DNA from: Candidatus Rokuibacteriota bacterium | GTDB taxonomy: Bacteria; Methylomirabilota; Methylomirabilia; Rokubacteriales; CSP1-6 | Assembly (NCBI GenBank): GCA_016184365.1 | Contig: JACPCW010000072.1 | Location: 17,341 to 81,340, forward strand | Length of the DNA: 64,000 nt | Direction of reading: 5' to 3' | Shown: in pieces, positions 29,236 through 38,613 of the stretch | Layout: each line of letters begins with the position of its first letter | Position numbering within the stretch: the first letter of the stretch is position 1 | Translations under genes and position numbers: made by a program | Notes under the pieces: generated by a model | What the model saw: the letters and a program-made list of their open reading frames with translations, nothing else | Told to the model about the DNA's origin: nothing | Databases searched by the model: none

Positions 29236-31259
29236 CGGTGATGACGCGGCTCTCCGTCGCGCTGCTCACCGGGCTGCTCGTGGTCGCGGGCGCGGCGTTC
29301 GCGCAGAACGGCGGCCTGACGGCGCTGCCGCCGCTCGGCGCCGCGCAGAACCTCGTGCAGGACGGCAGCTTCGAATCGAGCGGCGCGTGGCGCGTCCGTC
29401 CGGAGGCCGCGTTCGCCGTCGACGCCGGCGGCCGCTCCGGGAAGGCCCTCCGGATGGCGGGCGCGGACCGCGACGCCGGCGTCGCCACCGCCGATCAGAC
29501 GGTCACGCTCGAGCCGGGCTTCCACACGATCCAGGGCTGGGTGAGGACGGAGAAGGTCGGGACGGCGTCGCCGCGGACCGGCGTGCGCCTCTGCCTCGAC
29601 GGCCGGCCGCGCGTGAACTGGTGGAAGTGCACCGGGGTCGCGCGCGAGACGAAGGCGTGGACCGAGTTCTCGCGGGTGGCGGTCTCGGTGCCCGAGGCGG
29701 GACCGTATCGCGTGACGGTCGGCGCGTACGGCAAGCCCGACGGCGTCGCCTGGTTCGACGACGTCGCGGTCACGCGCGTGAAGGCGCCGCCGCTCGACGC
29801 GTTCCTGCTGTATCCGAACTATCGCGGCACGCTGTGGGACGACCGGCCGCAGACGATCCGCGTGTCGCTCGCGGTCGCGCCCGACGCGCCACGCGGCGCC
29901 GAGCGGATCCGCGTGTCCGTCGTCGAGGAATCCGGCGGCGCGGTCCGCGCGCATCGTGACTGGCCCGCGAGCAGCGCGCGCGGCAAGCGGCTGGTGGGCG
30001 AGCTCGACGCGGGCCCGCTCGGCCACGGCGAATACCTGCTGCGCGCCGCGCTGCTCGATGCGAGCGGCACCAGCGTCTTCGCCTATCCCGAGCATCGGAT
30101 CGCGAAGATGCCGGCGAAGAGCCGCCGGAAGCTGAACGCGTGGGTCGACGAGACGAACGTCACGCACCTCGGCGGCAAGCCGGCGTTCGTGCTCGGCCTC
30201 TACAACACGTCGGGCTTCTCGACGAACCGCGCCGCCTATGCCGCGGGCAGGGACGGCTGGGGCAACGACCGCATCGGCGAGGCGCCCTTCAACATGCTGA
30301 TCAACTACCACCTCGGCGCCACGCCGATCCCGGCGCTGAACGTCTACATGGACGATCTGCACGCGCGGGGGATCTATTACCTCCAGACCGTGAACTTCTA
30401 TCACGAGGCGCACCCGCAGTACCGGAAGCTGCCGTACGACGCGATCCGCGACGGCGAGGACGCGCTGAACCGGTGGGTGGGGAAGACGCTCGCGAAGCAT
30501 CCCGGTCTCGCCGGCTTTTACACCGCGGACGAGCGCACGGCCGACATGGTTCCGACCGTGTTCCGCCAGCATCGCGAGCTGCGCCGTGCGGCGCCCGGCA
30601 CGCTCGACTACGCCGTGCTCGGCAACGGCTGGCAGGACCAGGCGCCGCTCTGGCGTGACGCCGCCGACGTGCTCGGTCTCGATCCGTATCCCATCGTGAA
30701 GCCCGGTGACAACCACCTGGCGATGGTCGGCGAGTGGACGCGCATCGGTCAGGATGCGGTGATGGGCGCGCGGCCGCTCTGGATGGTGATCCAGTACTTC
30801 CCGGTCACGCGGCAGGGCGGCTGGCCGTCGCGCGAGGACCTCCGCACGATGAGCTGGATGGCGATCGTCGAGGGCGCCAAGGGCCTCTTCTACTGGTCGT
30901 TCGGGGTGAAGGGCCTCGCGTGGGTGAAGGATCCCGACGAGAAGATGAAGCGCTGGCAGGATCTCGTCGCGGTGACGAAGGAGATCAAGGCGCTCGAGCC
31001 CGTGCTGCTCGCGCCGGACGCCGCCGTCGTGCGCGAGGCGCCCGCGCCGATTCGCGTGCTCGGAAAGAAGATGCCCGACGGCACGCGCTATCTCTTCGCG
31101 TACAACACCACCGGGAAGGACGCGCCCGTGCGCCTGACGCTCACCGAGGTCGCGCGCGAAGTCGCGGCGATCGGCGGCGGAGCCGCGGGCAAGCTCGACG
31201 GCTCGACGCTGACCGACACGTTCGGCCCCTACCAGGTGAAGCGGTACTCCATTCGATAG
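29232..31259 (+). CDS. Secreted glycoside-hydrolase-like protein with N-terminal CBM-like region
   Basis: Signal peptide; NLVQDGSFESSGAWRV CBM-like; YTADERT...DVLGLDPYPI...GAKGLFYWSFG barrel-like. Confidence 0.65.
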   Translation: MTVMTRLSVALLTGLLVVAGAAFAQNGGLTALPPLGAAQNLVQDGSFESSGAWRVRPEAAFAVDAGGRSGKALRMAGADRDAGVATADQTVTLEPGFHTIQGWVRTEKVGTASPRTGVRLCLDGRPRVNWWKCTGVARETKAWTEFSRVAVSVPEAGPYRVTVGAYGKPDGVAWFDDVAVTRVKAPPLDAFLLYPNYRGTLWDDRPQTIRVSLAVAPDAPRGAERIRVSVVEESGGAVRAHRDWPASSARGKRLVGELDAGPLGHGEYLLRAALLDASGTSVFAYPEHRIAKMPAKSRRKLNAWVDETNVTHLGGKPAFVLGLYNTSGFSTNRAAYAAGRDGWGNDRIGEAPFNMLINYHLGATPIPALNVYMDDLHARGIYYLQTVNFYHEAHPQYRKLPYDAIRDGEDALNRWVGKTLAKHPGLAGFYTADERTADMVPTVFRQHRELRRAAPGTLDYAVLGNGWQDQAPLWRDAADVLGLDPYPIVKPGDNHLAMVGEWTRIGQDAVMGARPLWMVIQYFPVTRQGGWPSREDLRTMSWMAIVEGAKGLFYWSFGVKGLAWVKDPDEKMKRWQDLVAVTKEIKALEPVLLAPDAAVVREAPAPIRVLGKKMPDGTRYLFAYNTTGKDAPVRLTLTEVAREVAAIGGGAAGKLDGSTLTDTFGPYQVKRYSIR

Positions 31260-31263
31260 TACC

Positions 31264-31331
31264 CGGGGGCCCCGACATGGCCCCCAGACCCCCCGCGCTC
31301 GGAAGCGCGCCGGGGGAACCCGTCGCGCTCC
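31264..31331 (+). repeat. Dispersed double-hairpin repeat, copy 4
   Basis: gggggccccgacatggcccccagaccccccgcgctcggaagcgcgccgggggaacccgtcgcgctcc. Confidence 0.85.
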
Positions 31332-31585
31332 GATGCGTTGCTCGCCGACGAGGCGGCGCGGCTCGGCATCCGGACCGCGGGCGACCTCTTCGGCGGCATC
31401 GTGCCGTTTCCGTTCGTCGGCACGAAAGCGATCACGCACGCGCTCGTCTCGCCGCAGGCGGAGCGGCCGACCGGGTGGTCGGAGGCGTTCTCGGCGCGCA
31501 CGGCCTCGGTCGTCCTGCCCGGATCCCGCATCCGGTCGTCGCGAACTATCTCGCTGCGTTCCGCCGGTCGGCCGCGTCCGTGACG
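31332..31585 (+). pseudogene. Gene remnant abutting the repeat
   Basis: SDALLADEAARLGIRTAGDLFGGIVPFPFVGTKAITHALVSPQAERPTGWSEAF then loss of coherent frame; no N-terminus. Confidence 0.4.
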
Positions 31586-31592
31586 CACCATC

Positions 31593-31781
31593 TCATCCGG
31601 GGCGCCGATCAGTCACGACGCGAGTCTTGGCGCACGCAGCACATCGGCCGTAGCCGCGATGGAAGTCGCGGTGGGCTTCGAGCTTCCCGGCCCGCGAGCG
31701 CAGCAAGGCCACGATCCGTTCTCTCAACGTGGTCAGGTCGTGGTCCGCGTCGACGCGGCGGTGCTGGCCGACGACGGGCAA
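31593..31781 (-). CDS. Shortened member of the small CxxC protein family (possible pseudogene)
   Basis: LRERIVALLRSRAGKLEAHRDFHRGYGRCAACAKTRVV; N-terminal CxxC half deleted. Confidence 0.45.
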   Translation of the reverse strand: MPVVGQHRRVDADHDLTTLRERIVALLRSRAGKLEAHRDFHRGYGRCAACAKTRVVTDRRPG

Positions 31782-31883
31782 CCCGGCCAGTCGGTCCTCG
31801 AGGACTGGCCGCGCGTTCCCGCGGGAACGTCGCAGGGCCGCGCGACGTCTGAAGTCAGCCTGATGCCGCCGACCGGATCAGCG

Positions 31884-32717
31884 TCAGGGGCGCGAGCGGA
31901 TCCGAGCGGGCGCGCCGCTCGGCGTGGCGCGCCGGAGCAGCAGCACCGTCGCGACGAACGGCACCATCATCACGAGATAGACGACCTTGCCGTAGGCCAG
32001 GTGTGCGACGCCCGTCGCGGCCTCACGGCCGAGGTAGTGCGCCACGACGCCGGTCCCGGTCACGCGGATGATGTTGGCCGTGATCGCCGCGACGATGGCG
32101 ACGGCGACGACGGCCGCGCGCCGGCCCGGCGTCCGCTGGGTGAGCCAGCCGAACGCCACGCCGACCACCAGCATCGCGAGCAGGAACCGGAGACCGTTGC
32201 AGCTCTCCTCGACGTGCAGCACGACCGCCGGCAGCGTGATGAACAGGCCGCTCTGGATGGAGGGGATGCCGATCGCGTTCAGCGCCACCGTCGCCGAGGT
32301 CGCCGCGAGCTGCTGCAGCGGGAGGGAGACCGCGGTGATCGCGCGGTCCGGCAGCGGCGCCATGAAGACGAGGAACGCCGCCGGAAACGCGAAGGCGCGA
32401 AAGCCGACCGGCCCGAGCGCGAACAGTCCGATGCCAGTGACCACGACGGGGATCGACAGCGCGCGCAGCATGAGGCTCTCGGCCCCGACGCCCGCGGCGA
32501 GCAGCGCGAGGCCCGCCGCGATGACGCCCAGACCCGGCCGCCAGCGCGTGCGCGCCGCGCGCGCCAGCTCCGCGCGCGACTCCCAGACGAGCCATGCGCT
32601 GAACGCGGGAATGAGGAATCCGTAGTTGAAGTAGCTCACGCGCCACCAGACGCCCACGAGCTCGTAGAGCACCGGCGTGTAGAGCAGGACCAGCGCGGCG
32701 AGAGCGACGTGGATCAC
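31884..32717 (-). CDS. Exosortase (XrtA/EpsH-like), no EpsI-type extension
   Basis: EESCNGLRFLLAML, ANIIRVTGTGVVAHYLG, GVAHLAYGKVVYLVM: Cys/Arg/His exosortase motifs in a polytopic protein. Confidence 0.92.
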   Translation of the reverse strand: MIHVALAALVLLYTPVLYELVGVWWRVSYFNYGFLIPAFSAWLVWESRAELARAARTRWRPGLGVIAAGLALLAAGVGAESLMLRALSIPVVVTGIGLFALGPVGFRAFAFPAAFLVFMAPLPDRAITAVSLPLQQLAATSATVALNAIGIPSIQSGLFITLPAVVLHVEESCNGLRFLLAMLVVGVAFGWLTQRTPGRRAAVVAVAIVAAITANIIRVTGTGVVAHYLGREAATGVAHLAYGKVVYLVMMVPFVATVLLLRRATPSGAPARIRSRP

Positions 32718-33664
32718 GCGGCGATCCGTTCGCGCGCCGCCGCCGTGAACCACTCGGCGGTGCGGCGCAGGCCCTGCGCGAGATCCACGTCCGGCGCCCA
32801 GGCGAGCTCGCGCTTCGCGCGGCTCGGGTCGAGCACGCTGCGGCGCAGGTCGCCGGGCCGCGGCGCGGCGTTGACGGGCGACAGCCGCGTGCCGGTGATC
32901 GTCGCGAGCGACTGCCACAGATCGTTGACGCTCACTTCCCGGCCGCTCGCGACGTTGAACACGGTCGGTGTCGCCGGGTCGAGGTGCATGGTGAGGGCGA
33001 TCAGGTTCGCGCGGACGACGTCGTCGACGAACACGAAGTCGCGCGTCTGCCCGCCGTCGCCGAAGATGGTCGGCGTCACGCCCGCCAGGATCTTCTGCAT
33101 GAAGATCGCGACGACGCCCGCTTCACCGTGCGGGTCCTGCCGCGGCCCGTAGACGTTCGCGTAGCGCAGGACGACCGATCGCAGGCCATGGGTCGCGCGA
33201 TAGCCGTCGAGGTAGTGCTCGACCGACAGCTTGGCGATCGCGTAGGGCGACAGCGGGCGGCACGGATGCCGCTCGTCGGCGGCGCCGGCGTCGATCTCGC
33301 CGTAGATGGCGCCGCCCGTCGAGGCGAACACGACGCGCGCGACGCCGTGCCGCCGCGCCGCTTCGAGGAGCTTCAGCGTGCCGACGACGTTGATCGAGGC
33401 GTCGAGGACGGGGTCTTCCACGGAGCGCCGCACGCTGACCTGCGCCGCCTGGTGGCTGATCACGTCCGGCCGCTCGGCCTGGACGACCGCGTCGATGTCG
33501 TTGGTGCGGAGGTCCACGCGGTACCAGCGCGCCCGGACGTTCAGGTTCGCGCGCGCGCCGGAGGAGAGATCGTCGACGATGACCACCTGGTGGCCCGCCT
33601 CGAGGCAGGCGTCGACGATGTGCGAGCCGATGAATCCCGCGCCGCCGGTTACCAGTACACGCAT
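32714..33664 (-). CDS. NAD-dependent epimerase/dehydratase (GalE-like)
   Basis: MRVLVTGGAGFIGSHIVD...YAIAKLSVEHYL. Confidence 0.93.
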   Translation of the reverse strand: MRVLVTGGAGFIGSHIVDACLEAGHQVVIVDDLSSGARANLNVRARWYRVDLRTNDIDAVVQAERPDVISHQAAQVSVRRSVEDPVLDASINVVGTLKLLEAARRHGVARVVFASTGGAIYGEIDAGAADERHPCRPLSPYAIAKLSVEHYLDGYRATHGLRSVVLRYANVYGPRQDPHGEAGVVAIFMQKILAGVTPTIFGDGGQTRDFVFVDDVVRANLIALTMHLDPATPTVFNVASGREVSVNDLWQSLATITGTRLSPVNAAPRPGDLRRSVLDPSRAKRELAWAPDVDLAQGLRRTAEWFTAAARERIAA

Positions 33665-35205
33665 CACGCTGACCTCGTTTCGAGGGCCGGCTTCGCCGGC
33701 ACCTCGGAGTCTTTGGGTCGGGCCGGCGGCCGACGCCACCGGGCCATCGATCGGTTGAAGGTCATGAGGGCGAAGCGCCATTCGCGCGCGCCGACGACAC
33801 GGAGCCCGACGGCGGCGCCGACGTAGGTGGCCAGGCCGGCCATCCCCGCGAGGACGATGCGGAGCAGATCGGGCTCGTCGGTGGCGATGGCGACCGCCGC
33901 GCCGTACGACAGCACCCCGGCGCCGGCGATCCGCAGGAGCGTGAACACGGGGACACGGCAGCCCTGCGCCCGCGCGAGCACCACGAACGCCCACGACGTC
34001 GCGACGAGCTGCGCGAGGGTGTTCGCGCCGACCGCGCCCCAGGTGCCCCAGACGGGAATGAACAGGATGGCCGCCCCGATGTTGATCGCGGCGGCGACGC
34101 TCGTGGCCGTGACGGCGCAGCGGCGGTCACCGAGACCGCGGAGAGCGGTCCACGCGACCTTCCGCATGGAGGCGAAGACCGCGACGATCATCATCACCGA
34201 CAGCAGGGCGGCGACCGGGCGGTACGCCTCGCCGTAGAGCAGCGTCACGAGCGCGGGCGCGACGGCGGTCGTGACCGCGGCGATCGGCGCGCCGACGAGC
34301 GTCACGTTCCGGAGCGCCCCGCGGTAGACGCCGCGGAACTCGTCCATCGCGCCGCGTCCGTGCAGGCCGGAGAACGTCGGCAGGAGCGCGCCGATCGTGA
34401 TCTCGGGGAAGATCATCGCCTTCGTCGCGAGCCCGAACGCGAGGCTGTAGAAGGCGATGTCGTGCGAGTCGGTCCAGAATCTGAGGAAGAAGACCTCGGA
34501 CCGGTCCCACACGAGCGCGTCGAGGACGACGACGACCGAGAGCGGGACCAGGTAGGCGCGCATGTCCTGCCCGAGCGCGGGCGGCACGGGCGCGGCGCTG
34601 GCCGGATAGATCGACCGCGCGCGGCGGCGCTGGAGCATGGCCGACACCGTCGTGCCGATCATGTTGCCCGCGACGATCCCGACGAGGTCGAATCCGAGCG
34701 CGAGCGCGACGACGGTCGCCACGAAGTGCAGCCCCATCTTGATGGTGCTGACCTGCGTCGTGAGGTCGTACCGGTTCGCGCCGTAGACGGCGTGCGAAAA
34801 GATGTGCTCGAGGGTGATCGGGAACAGGCCGAGACACACGAGCGCGAGCGGCCAGCGGATCGCGTCCGGGGCGACGGCGAGGACGATCGGCATCATCGCG
34901 GCGGCGACGATCGCGGTGGCGAGGATCTGGTGCCGCTTCATGCGCTCGACCACGCCCCAGGCGAGCGCCGGATCGCCCTGCGCGAGCGCGCTCGCCGTGT
35001 AGCGGGTCGTGCCGACGGCGAACCCGAGGGAGGCGAGCGCCGTCAACGTGCGCGTCACCCACAGGATGTAGGAGAAGTCGCCCATGCGCGCCGGCCCGAG
35101 CCAGCGCGCGAGGACGACCGACATCACCACGCCGCTGCCGAGCCCGATCACGGTGACGAGCCCGAACCAGAACGTGTTCCGGACGAGGGTGTCCCGCGTG
35201 CTCAC
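33664..35205 (-). CDS. Wzx/MATE-type polysaccharide flippase
   Basis: NTFWFGLVTVIGLGSGVVMSVVLARWLGPARMGDFSYIL; many TMs; C-terminal SEVPAKPALE from a repeat. Confidence 0.9.
   Translation of the reverse strand: MSTRDTLVRNTFWFGLVTVIGLGSGVVMSVVLARWLGPARMGDFSYILWVTRTLTALASLGFAVGTTRYTASALAQGDPALAWGVVERMKRHQILATAIVAAAMMPIVLAVAPDAIRWPLALVCLGLFPITLEHIFSHAVYGANRYDLTTQVSTIKMGLHFVATVVALALGFDLVGIVAGNMIGTTVSAMLQRRRARSIYPASAAPVPPALGQDMRAYLVPLSVVVVLDALVWDRSEVFFLRFWTDSHDIAFYSLAFGLATKAMIFPEITIGALLPTFSGLHGRGAMDEFRGVYRGALRNVTLVGAPIAAVTTAVAPALVTLLYGEAYRPVAALLSVMMIVAVFASMRKVAWTALRGLGDRRCAVTATSVAAAINIGAAILFIPVWGTWGAVGANTLAQLVATSWAFVVLARAQGCRVPVFTLLRIAGAGVLSYGAAVAIATDEPDLLRIVLAGMAGLATYVGAAVGLRVVGAREWRFALMTFNRSMARWRRPPARPKDSEVPAKPALETRSA
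33679..33705 (+). repeat. PAKPALE hairpin repeat, copy A
   Basis: ttcgagggccggcttcgccggcacctc. Confidence 0.6.
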
Positions 35206-36326
35206 GCGAATCTCGGCGCCAGCGTCGGGACGCGCGCGACGAGCGTCCACATCTGCGGAAACACTCGCGTCTCGAGCAGGCGGAAGGCGCGGTAGAGCCT
35301 CGGGCGGAGCACGAGGTCGTGGAACGGCACGAACGTGTCGAGGCGGCAGCCGAGCCCGGCCTTGAAGTGGTACACCCCCCACCCGGCGTCCGTCTCGCGC
35401 GGCGGCAGCTGCACGCCGCTCCCGCCGAAGTCGGCGAGCTCGCAGCCTTCGGCGCGCGCGCGGCGCGCGAACTCCCACGAGATCGCCGGCGCGACGTGGT
35501 GGCGGACGGCGTCGGCCGCGTTGCCGCGCACCGAGGTGTAGAGGAGATACGCGCGGCGGCCGAACCGGATGGAAAGCAGGCCGCCCACGACGGCGTCGCC
35601 GGTGCGCGCGATCAGGAGCGTGCAGGCGCCGGCCGCGCGGTAGTGACGGATGAGCGACCGGTAGTAACCGACGTCGCGCACCGGGAAGCCCTTGATGCGC
35701 CCGACGTTCACCATGAGCGCGTGGAAGGCGACCACGTCCTCGTCGCGGTCGGTCGCGTCGATGACGAGACCCTTGCGCGGCGCCGCGGCGATGTACTCGC
35801 GCATGCGCCGGCGCATCGCGCCGAGCAGCGTCTTTTCATCCGGCGTGAGATCCAGCACCTGGACGTAGCGGGGCGTGTTCCACGTCGTCCACGGCTCCGG
35901 CAGCGACACGAGGTCGTGCCGTGCGAGGCACGCCGCGTCCGCGGCGTCGTCCATCGGCACGCCCGGGCTCATGCGCACGAGGATGGCGCGGGACTCGCGG
36001 CCGGCGGTCCGCATCGCGCCGAGCAGCCGGTCGAGCGCCTCGGGCTCGCCGGGGCTGAAGAGCGGCCCGCGCGGCGCGTACGCGACGGCCCCGAGGCCGG
36101 GCACCGCCCGCGTGAGCATCGCGCACGCCGCCAGGCACTCGTCGCGGCGGTACACCGCGAGGCGCGTGGCCGGCCACCCGTGCTCGGTGCGGAGCGCGCC
36201 CCACTCGAAGCCCTGCTTGACGTCGCCCGCCGGGAAGCGCTCGACGACGCGGTTCCACTCCACGCGGTCCGTGATGCGCCGGCACACCAGCGCGTCCGTG
36301 GCCGCAGCCATCGAGGTCGTCGTCAC
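35202..36326 (-). CDS. FemAB-like peptidyl/GNAT transferase
   Basis: VKQGFEWGALRTEHGW...AYAPRGPLF...MRRRMREYIAAAPRKGL...FKAGLGCRLDTFVPFHDLV. Confidence 0.85.
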   Translation of the reverse strand: MTTTSMAAATDALVCRRITDRVEWNRVVERFPAGDVKQGFEWGALRTEHGWPATRLAVYRRDECLAACAMLTRAVPGLGAVAYAPRGPLFSPGEPEALDRLLGAMRTAGRESRAILVRMSPGVPMDDAADAACLARHDLVSLPEPWTTWNTPRYVQVLDLTPDEKTLLGAMRRRMREYIAAAPRKGLVIDATDRDEDVVAFHALMVNVGRIKGFPVRDVGYYRSLIRHYRAAGACTLLIARTGDAVVGGLLSIRFGRRAYLLYTSVRGNAADAVRHHVAPAISWEFARRARAEGCELADFGGSGVQLPPRETDAGWGVYHFKAGLGCRLDTFVPFHDLVLRPRLYRAFRLLETRVFPQMWTLVARVPTLAPRFA

Positions 36327-37492
36327 GCCGCGCGTTCCGTGACGGCCGGCTGGCCGGTGGGCGCCCAGACGGACTCGGCGCCGGACGTGAGGAAGCGGAG
36401 GACGCCCCCGACGCCCGCCACGCTGACGACGCAGAAGTAGTAGGGCAGCGCCAGCCTGCCGATCGATCGCCCGCCGCGCTCGGCGAGATACCCGGCCAGG
36501 GCGAGCGCGTAGAAGCCGATCTGGCCGGCCATCGTCAGCGCATAGATCGTCGACTCGGCGGCCAGCGCCGCGTTCGTGACGAGCGCGGTCCCGAGGAAGA
36601 CGGCGGTGTTCCACCGCAAGGCGCGGTGGGACACGAGCATGAACGCGGCGCGCCACTGGCCGGCGGCGATCAGGCGGGGCAGCCACTCGCGAACGATGTG
36701 GATGCCCTGCGCGATGATCCGGACGTGACGCCGGAACTCCTGAGTACCGCCCTTCGACGGCGGCTCCATCGTGTAGGCCGCGCCATCGAAGCGGCAGAGC
36801 CCGCCGGCGAGCGCGACCTGGATCGGGTGCAGGAGATCGTTGACCTGCGCGCTCGCGAGGTCGCGGTAGACGTCGCGGCGCAGGGCGTAGATCGCGCCGT
36901 CGGCGCCGGCGAGGAAGCCGAGCCCGGCTTCGCCGGACTTCACGAGCTCCTCGAACCGCACGTAGCCGTTCGAGACCGCCTGCGCGTCCGCCGCGGCGCT
37001 CGACGCGTAGAGGCCCTGGCCGCTCACGAGCGACACGCGCGGGTCTTCGAACGGCGCCGCGAGGCGTGCCAGCGCCTCCGGACCGAAGAGCGCGTTCGCG
37101 TCGGTGAACACGAGCACGTCGCCGCTGGACGCCGCCACGGCGCGGTTCAGCGCGAGCGACTTGCCGCTCCGCGTGTCCTGGCGGAGCAGGCGAACGCGCA
37201 CGTCGGGATAGTGCGCGACGATCTCGTCGGTGGCGTCGGTCGAGCCGTCCGAGACGACGATGACCTCGAGCCGGTCCCACGGATACCGCTGGCGCAGCGT
37301 GCTGCGCAGCTTGGCCGCGATGCAGCGCGCTTCGTTGTAGGCGGCGACGATCACCGTGAGGCGTGGCAGCCGCCGGCGGGACGGCGCGGGCGGGCGGCGC
37401 CAGCGCCCGAGGGCGGTGACGAGCACGGGATACCCGACCCAGGTGTAGCCGACGGCGAGCGCGGCGAGCCAGAAGAGCGTGTCGACGATCAT
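36323..37492 (-). CDS. Membrane glycosyltransferase family 2
   Basis: LTVIVAAYNEARCIAAKL...VIVVSDGSTDATDEI; TM helices at C-term. Confidence 0.9.
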   Translation of the reverse strand: MIVDTLFWLAALAVGYTWVGYPVLVTALGRWRRPPAPSRRRLPRLTVIVAAYNEARCIAAKLRSTLRQRYPWDRLEVIVVSDGSTDATDEIVAHYPDVRVRLLRQDTRSGKSLALNRAVAASSGDVLVFTDANALFGPEALARLAAPFEDPRVSLVSGQGLYASSAAADAQAVSNGYVRFEELVKSGEAGLGFLAGADGAIYALRRDVYRDLASAQVNDLLHPIQVALAGGLCRFDGAAYTMEPPSKGGTQEFRRHVRIIAQGIHIVREWLPRLIAAGQWRAAFMLVSHRALRWNTAVFLGTALVTNAALAAESTIYALTMAGQIGFYALALAGYLAERGGRSIGRLALPYYFCVVSVAGVGGVLRFLTSGAESVWAPTGQPAVTERAA

Positions 37493-38613
37493 CGGCGGGG
37501 TTCTCCGAGGACGCTGCGATACACACGCGCCGTCGCTTCCACCTGCGTCGCGAGGTCGAATCGCCGGAGCACGCGCTCGCGTCCGGCGCGCCCGACGGCG
37601 CGCGCACGCTCCGGGTCGGCCAGCATCCGGACCAGCGCGCGGCCGAGCGCGGGCGGGTCCGCCGGCGGCACGAGCCAGCCGGTGACGTCCTCGTCGATGA
37701 CCTCGGGCGTGCCGTCGACGGCGGTCGCGACGACCGGGCACGCCATCGCGGACGCCTCGATCACGGTGAGCGGCATGCCCTCGTAGAGCGACGGCAGCGC
37801 GAGCCCGTCGAGCGTGTCGAGCAGGCGGGGAATGTCGCTGCGGAAGCCGAGGAAGACGACCGAGTCCGCGAGGCCGAGCGACCGCACCTGGCCCTCGAGC
37901 TCCGCGCGCAGCGAGCCGTCGCCGATGACGAGCAGCCGCGCGTCCGGATACTCGCGCACGACGGCCGGCCACGCGGCGAACAGGTACCGGTGACCCTTCT
38001 GGGTCTCGAGACGTCCGACGACCCCGACGACCGGAGCGACGCGGTCGATGCCGAGCTCCTTGCGGACCGTGTCGCGGTGGCCTCCCGGCGCGAACGCCGA
38101 GAGATCACGGCCGTTCGGCACGACGACGACTTTCGCCGCCGGGTAGCCCTTGCCCTCGACGAGGAAGCGCGCGGCCGCCTCCGAGACGGCGATGACGCGA
38201 TCGCAGAAGCGGGCGACGAGGCGATCGAGCACGAAGTTGCCGCTTCTCCGGCCCTGCCGCCAGCCCTCGCGCCCGTGATACGTCTCCACGACGCGCGGGA
38301 CGCCGGCGAGGCGTGCGAGCGGGGCGGCGACCGCCGTCGAGCGGAAGAGGTGCGCATTGACGATGTCCGGACACCAGCGGCGGAAGAAGGCGTCGAGGCG
38401 GCCGAGCTCGCGCGGCTCGAGCCAGCTCTCCGCCCGGACGGCCGTGGTATCGACGCGGACGCCGGCGAGATCGGGCGCCAAGGCGTCGAGGAGCGGCGCC
38501 GGCGCCGCGAGCGCCGTCTGGAATTCCCTCGGGTCGAGCCGCTGGAGCAGCGCGAGGACGACTTCCTCGACGCCGCCGCGCACCGGTGACGTCAGCGCGA
38601 AGCAGACCCTCAC
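37489..38613 (-). CDS. Glycosyltransferase family 4
   Basis: VVPNGRDLSAF...LPSLYEGMPLTVIEASAMACPVVATAVDGTPEVI. Confidence 0.92.
   Translation of the reverse strand: MRVCFALTSPVRGGVEEVVLALLQRLDPREFQTALAAPAPLLDALAPDLAGVRVDTTAVRAESWLEPRELGRLDAFFRRWCPDIVNAHLFRSTAVAAPLARLAGVPRVVETYHGREGWRQGRRSGNFVLDRLVARFCDRVIAVSEAAARFLVEGKGYPAAKVVVVPNGRDLSAFAPGGHRDTVRKELGIDRVAPVVGVVGRLETQKGHRYLFAAWPAVVREYPDARLLVIGDGSLRAELEGQVRSLGLADSVVFLGFRSDIPRLLDTLDGLALPSLYEGMPLTVIEASAMACPVVATAVDGTPEVIDEDVTGWLVPPADPPALGRALVRMLADPERARAVGRAGRERVLRRFDLATQVEATARVYRSVLGEPRR

Noticed and set aside
29157-31439. 760-aa minus-strand ORF
   Set aside because: Shadow frame opposite a signal-peptide-containing coherent plus-strand protein; no recognisable motifs.
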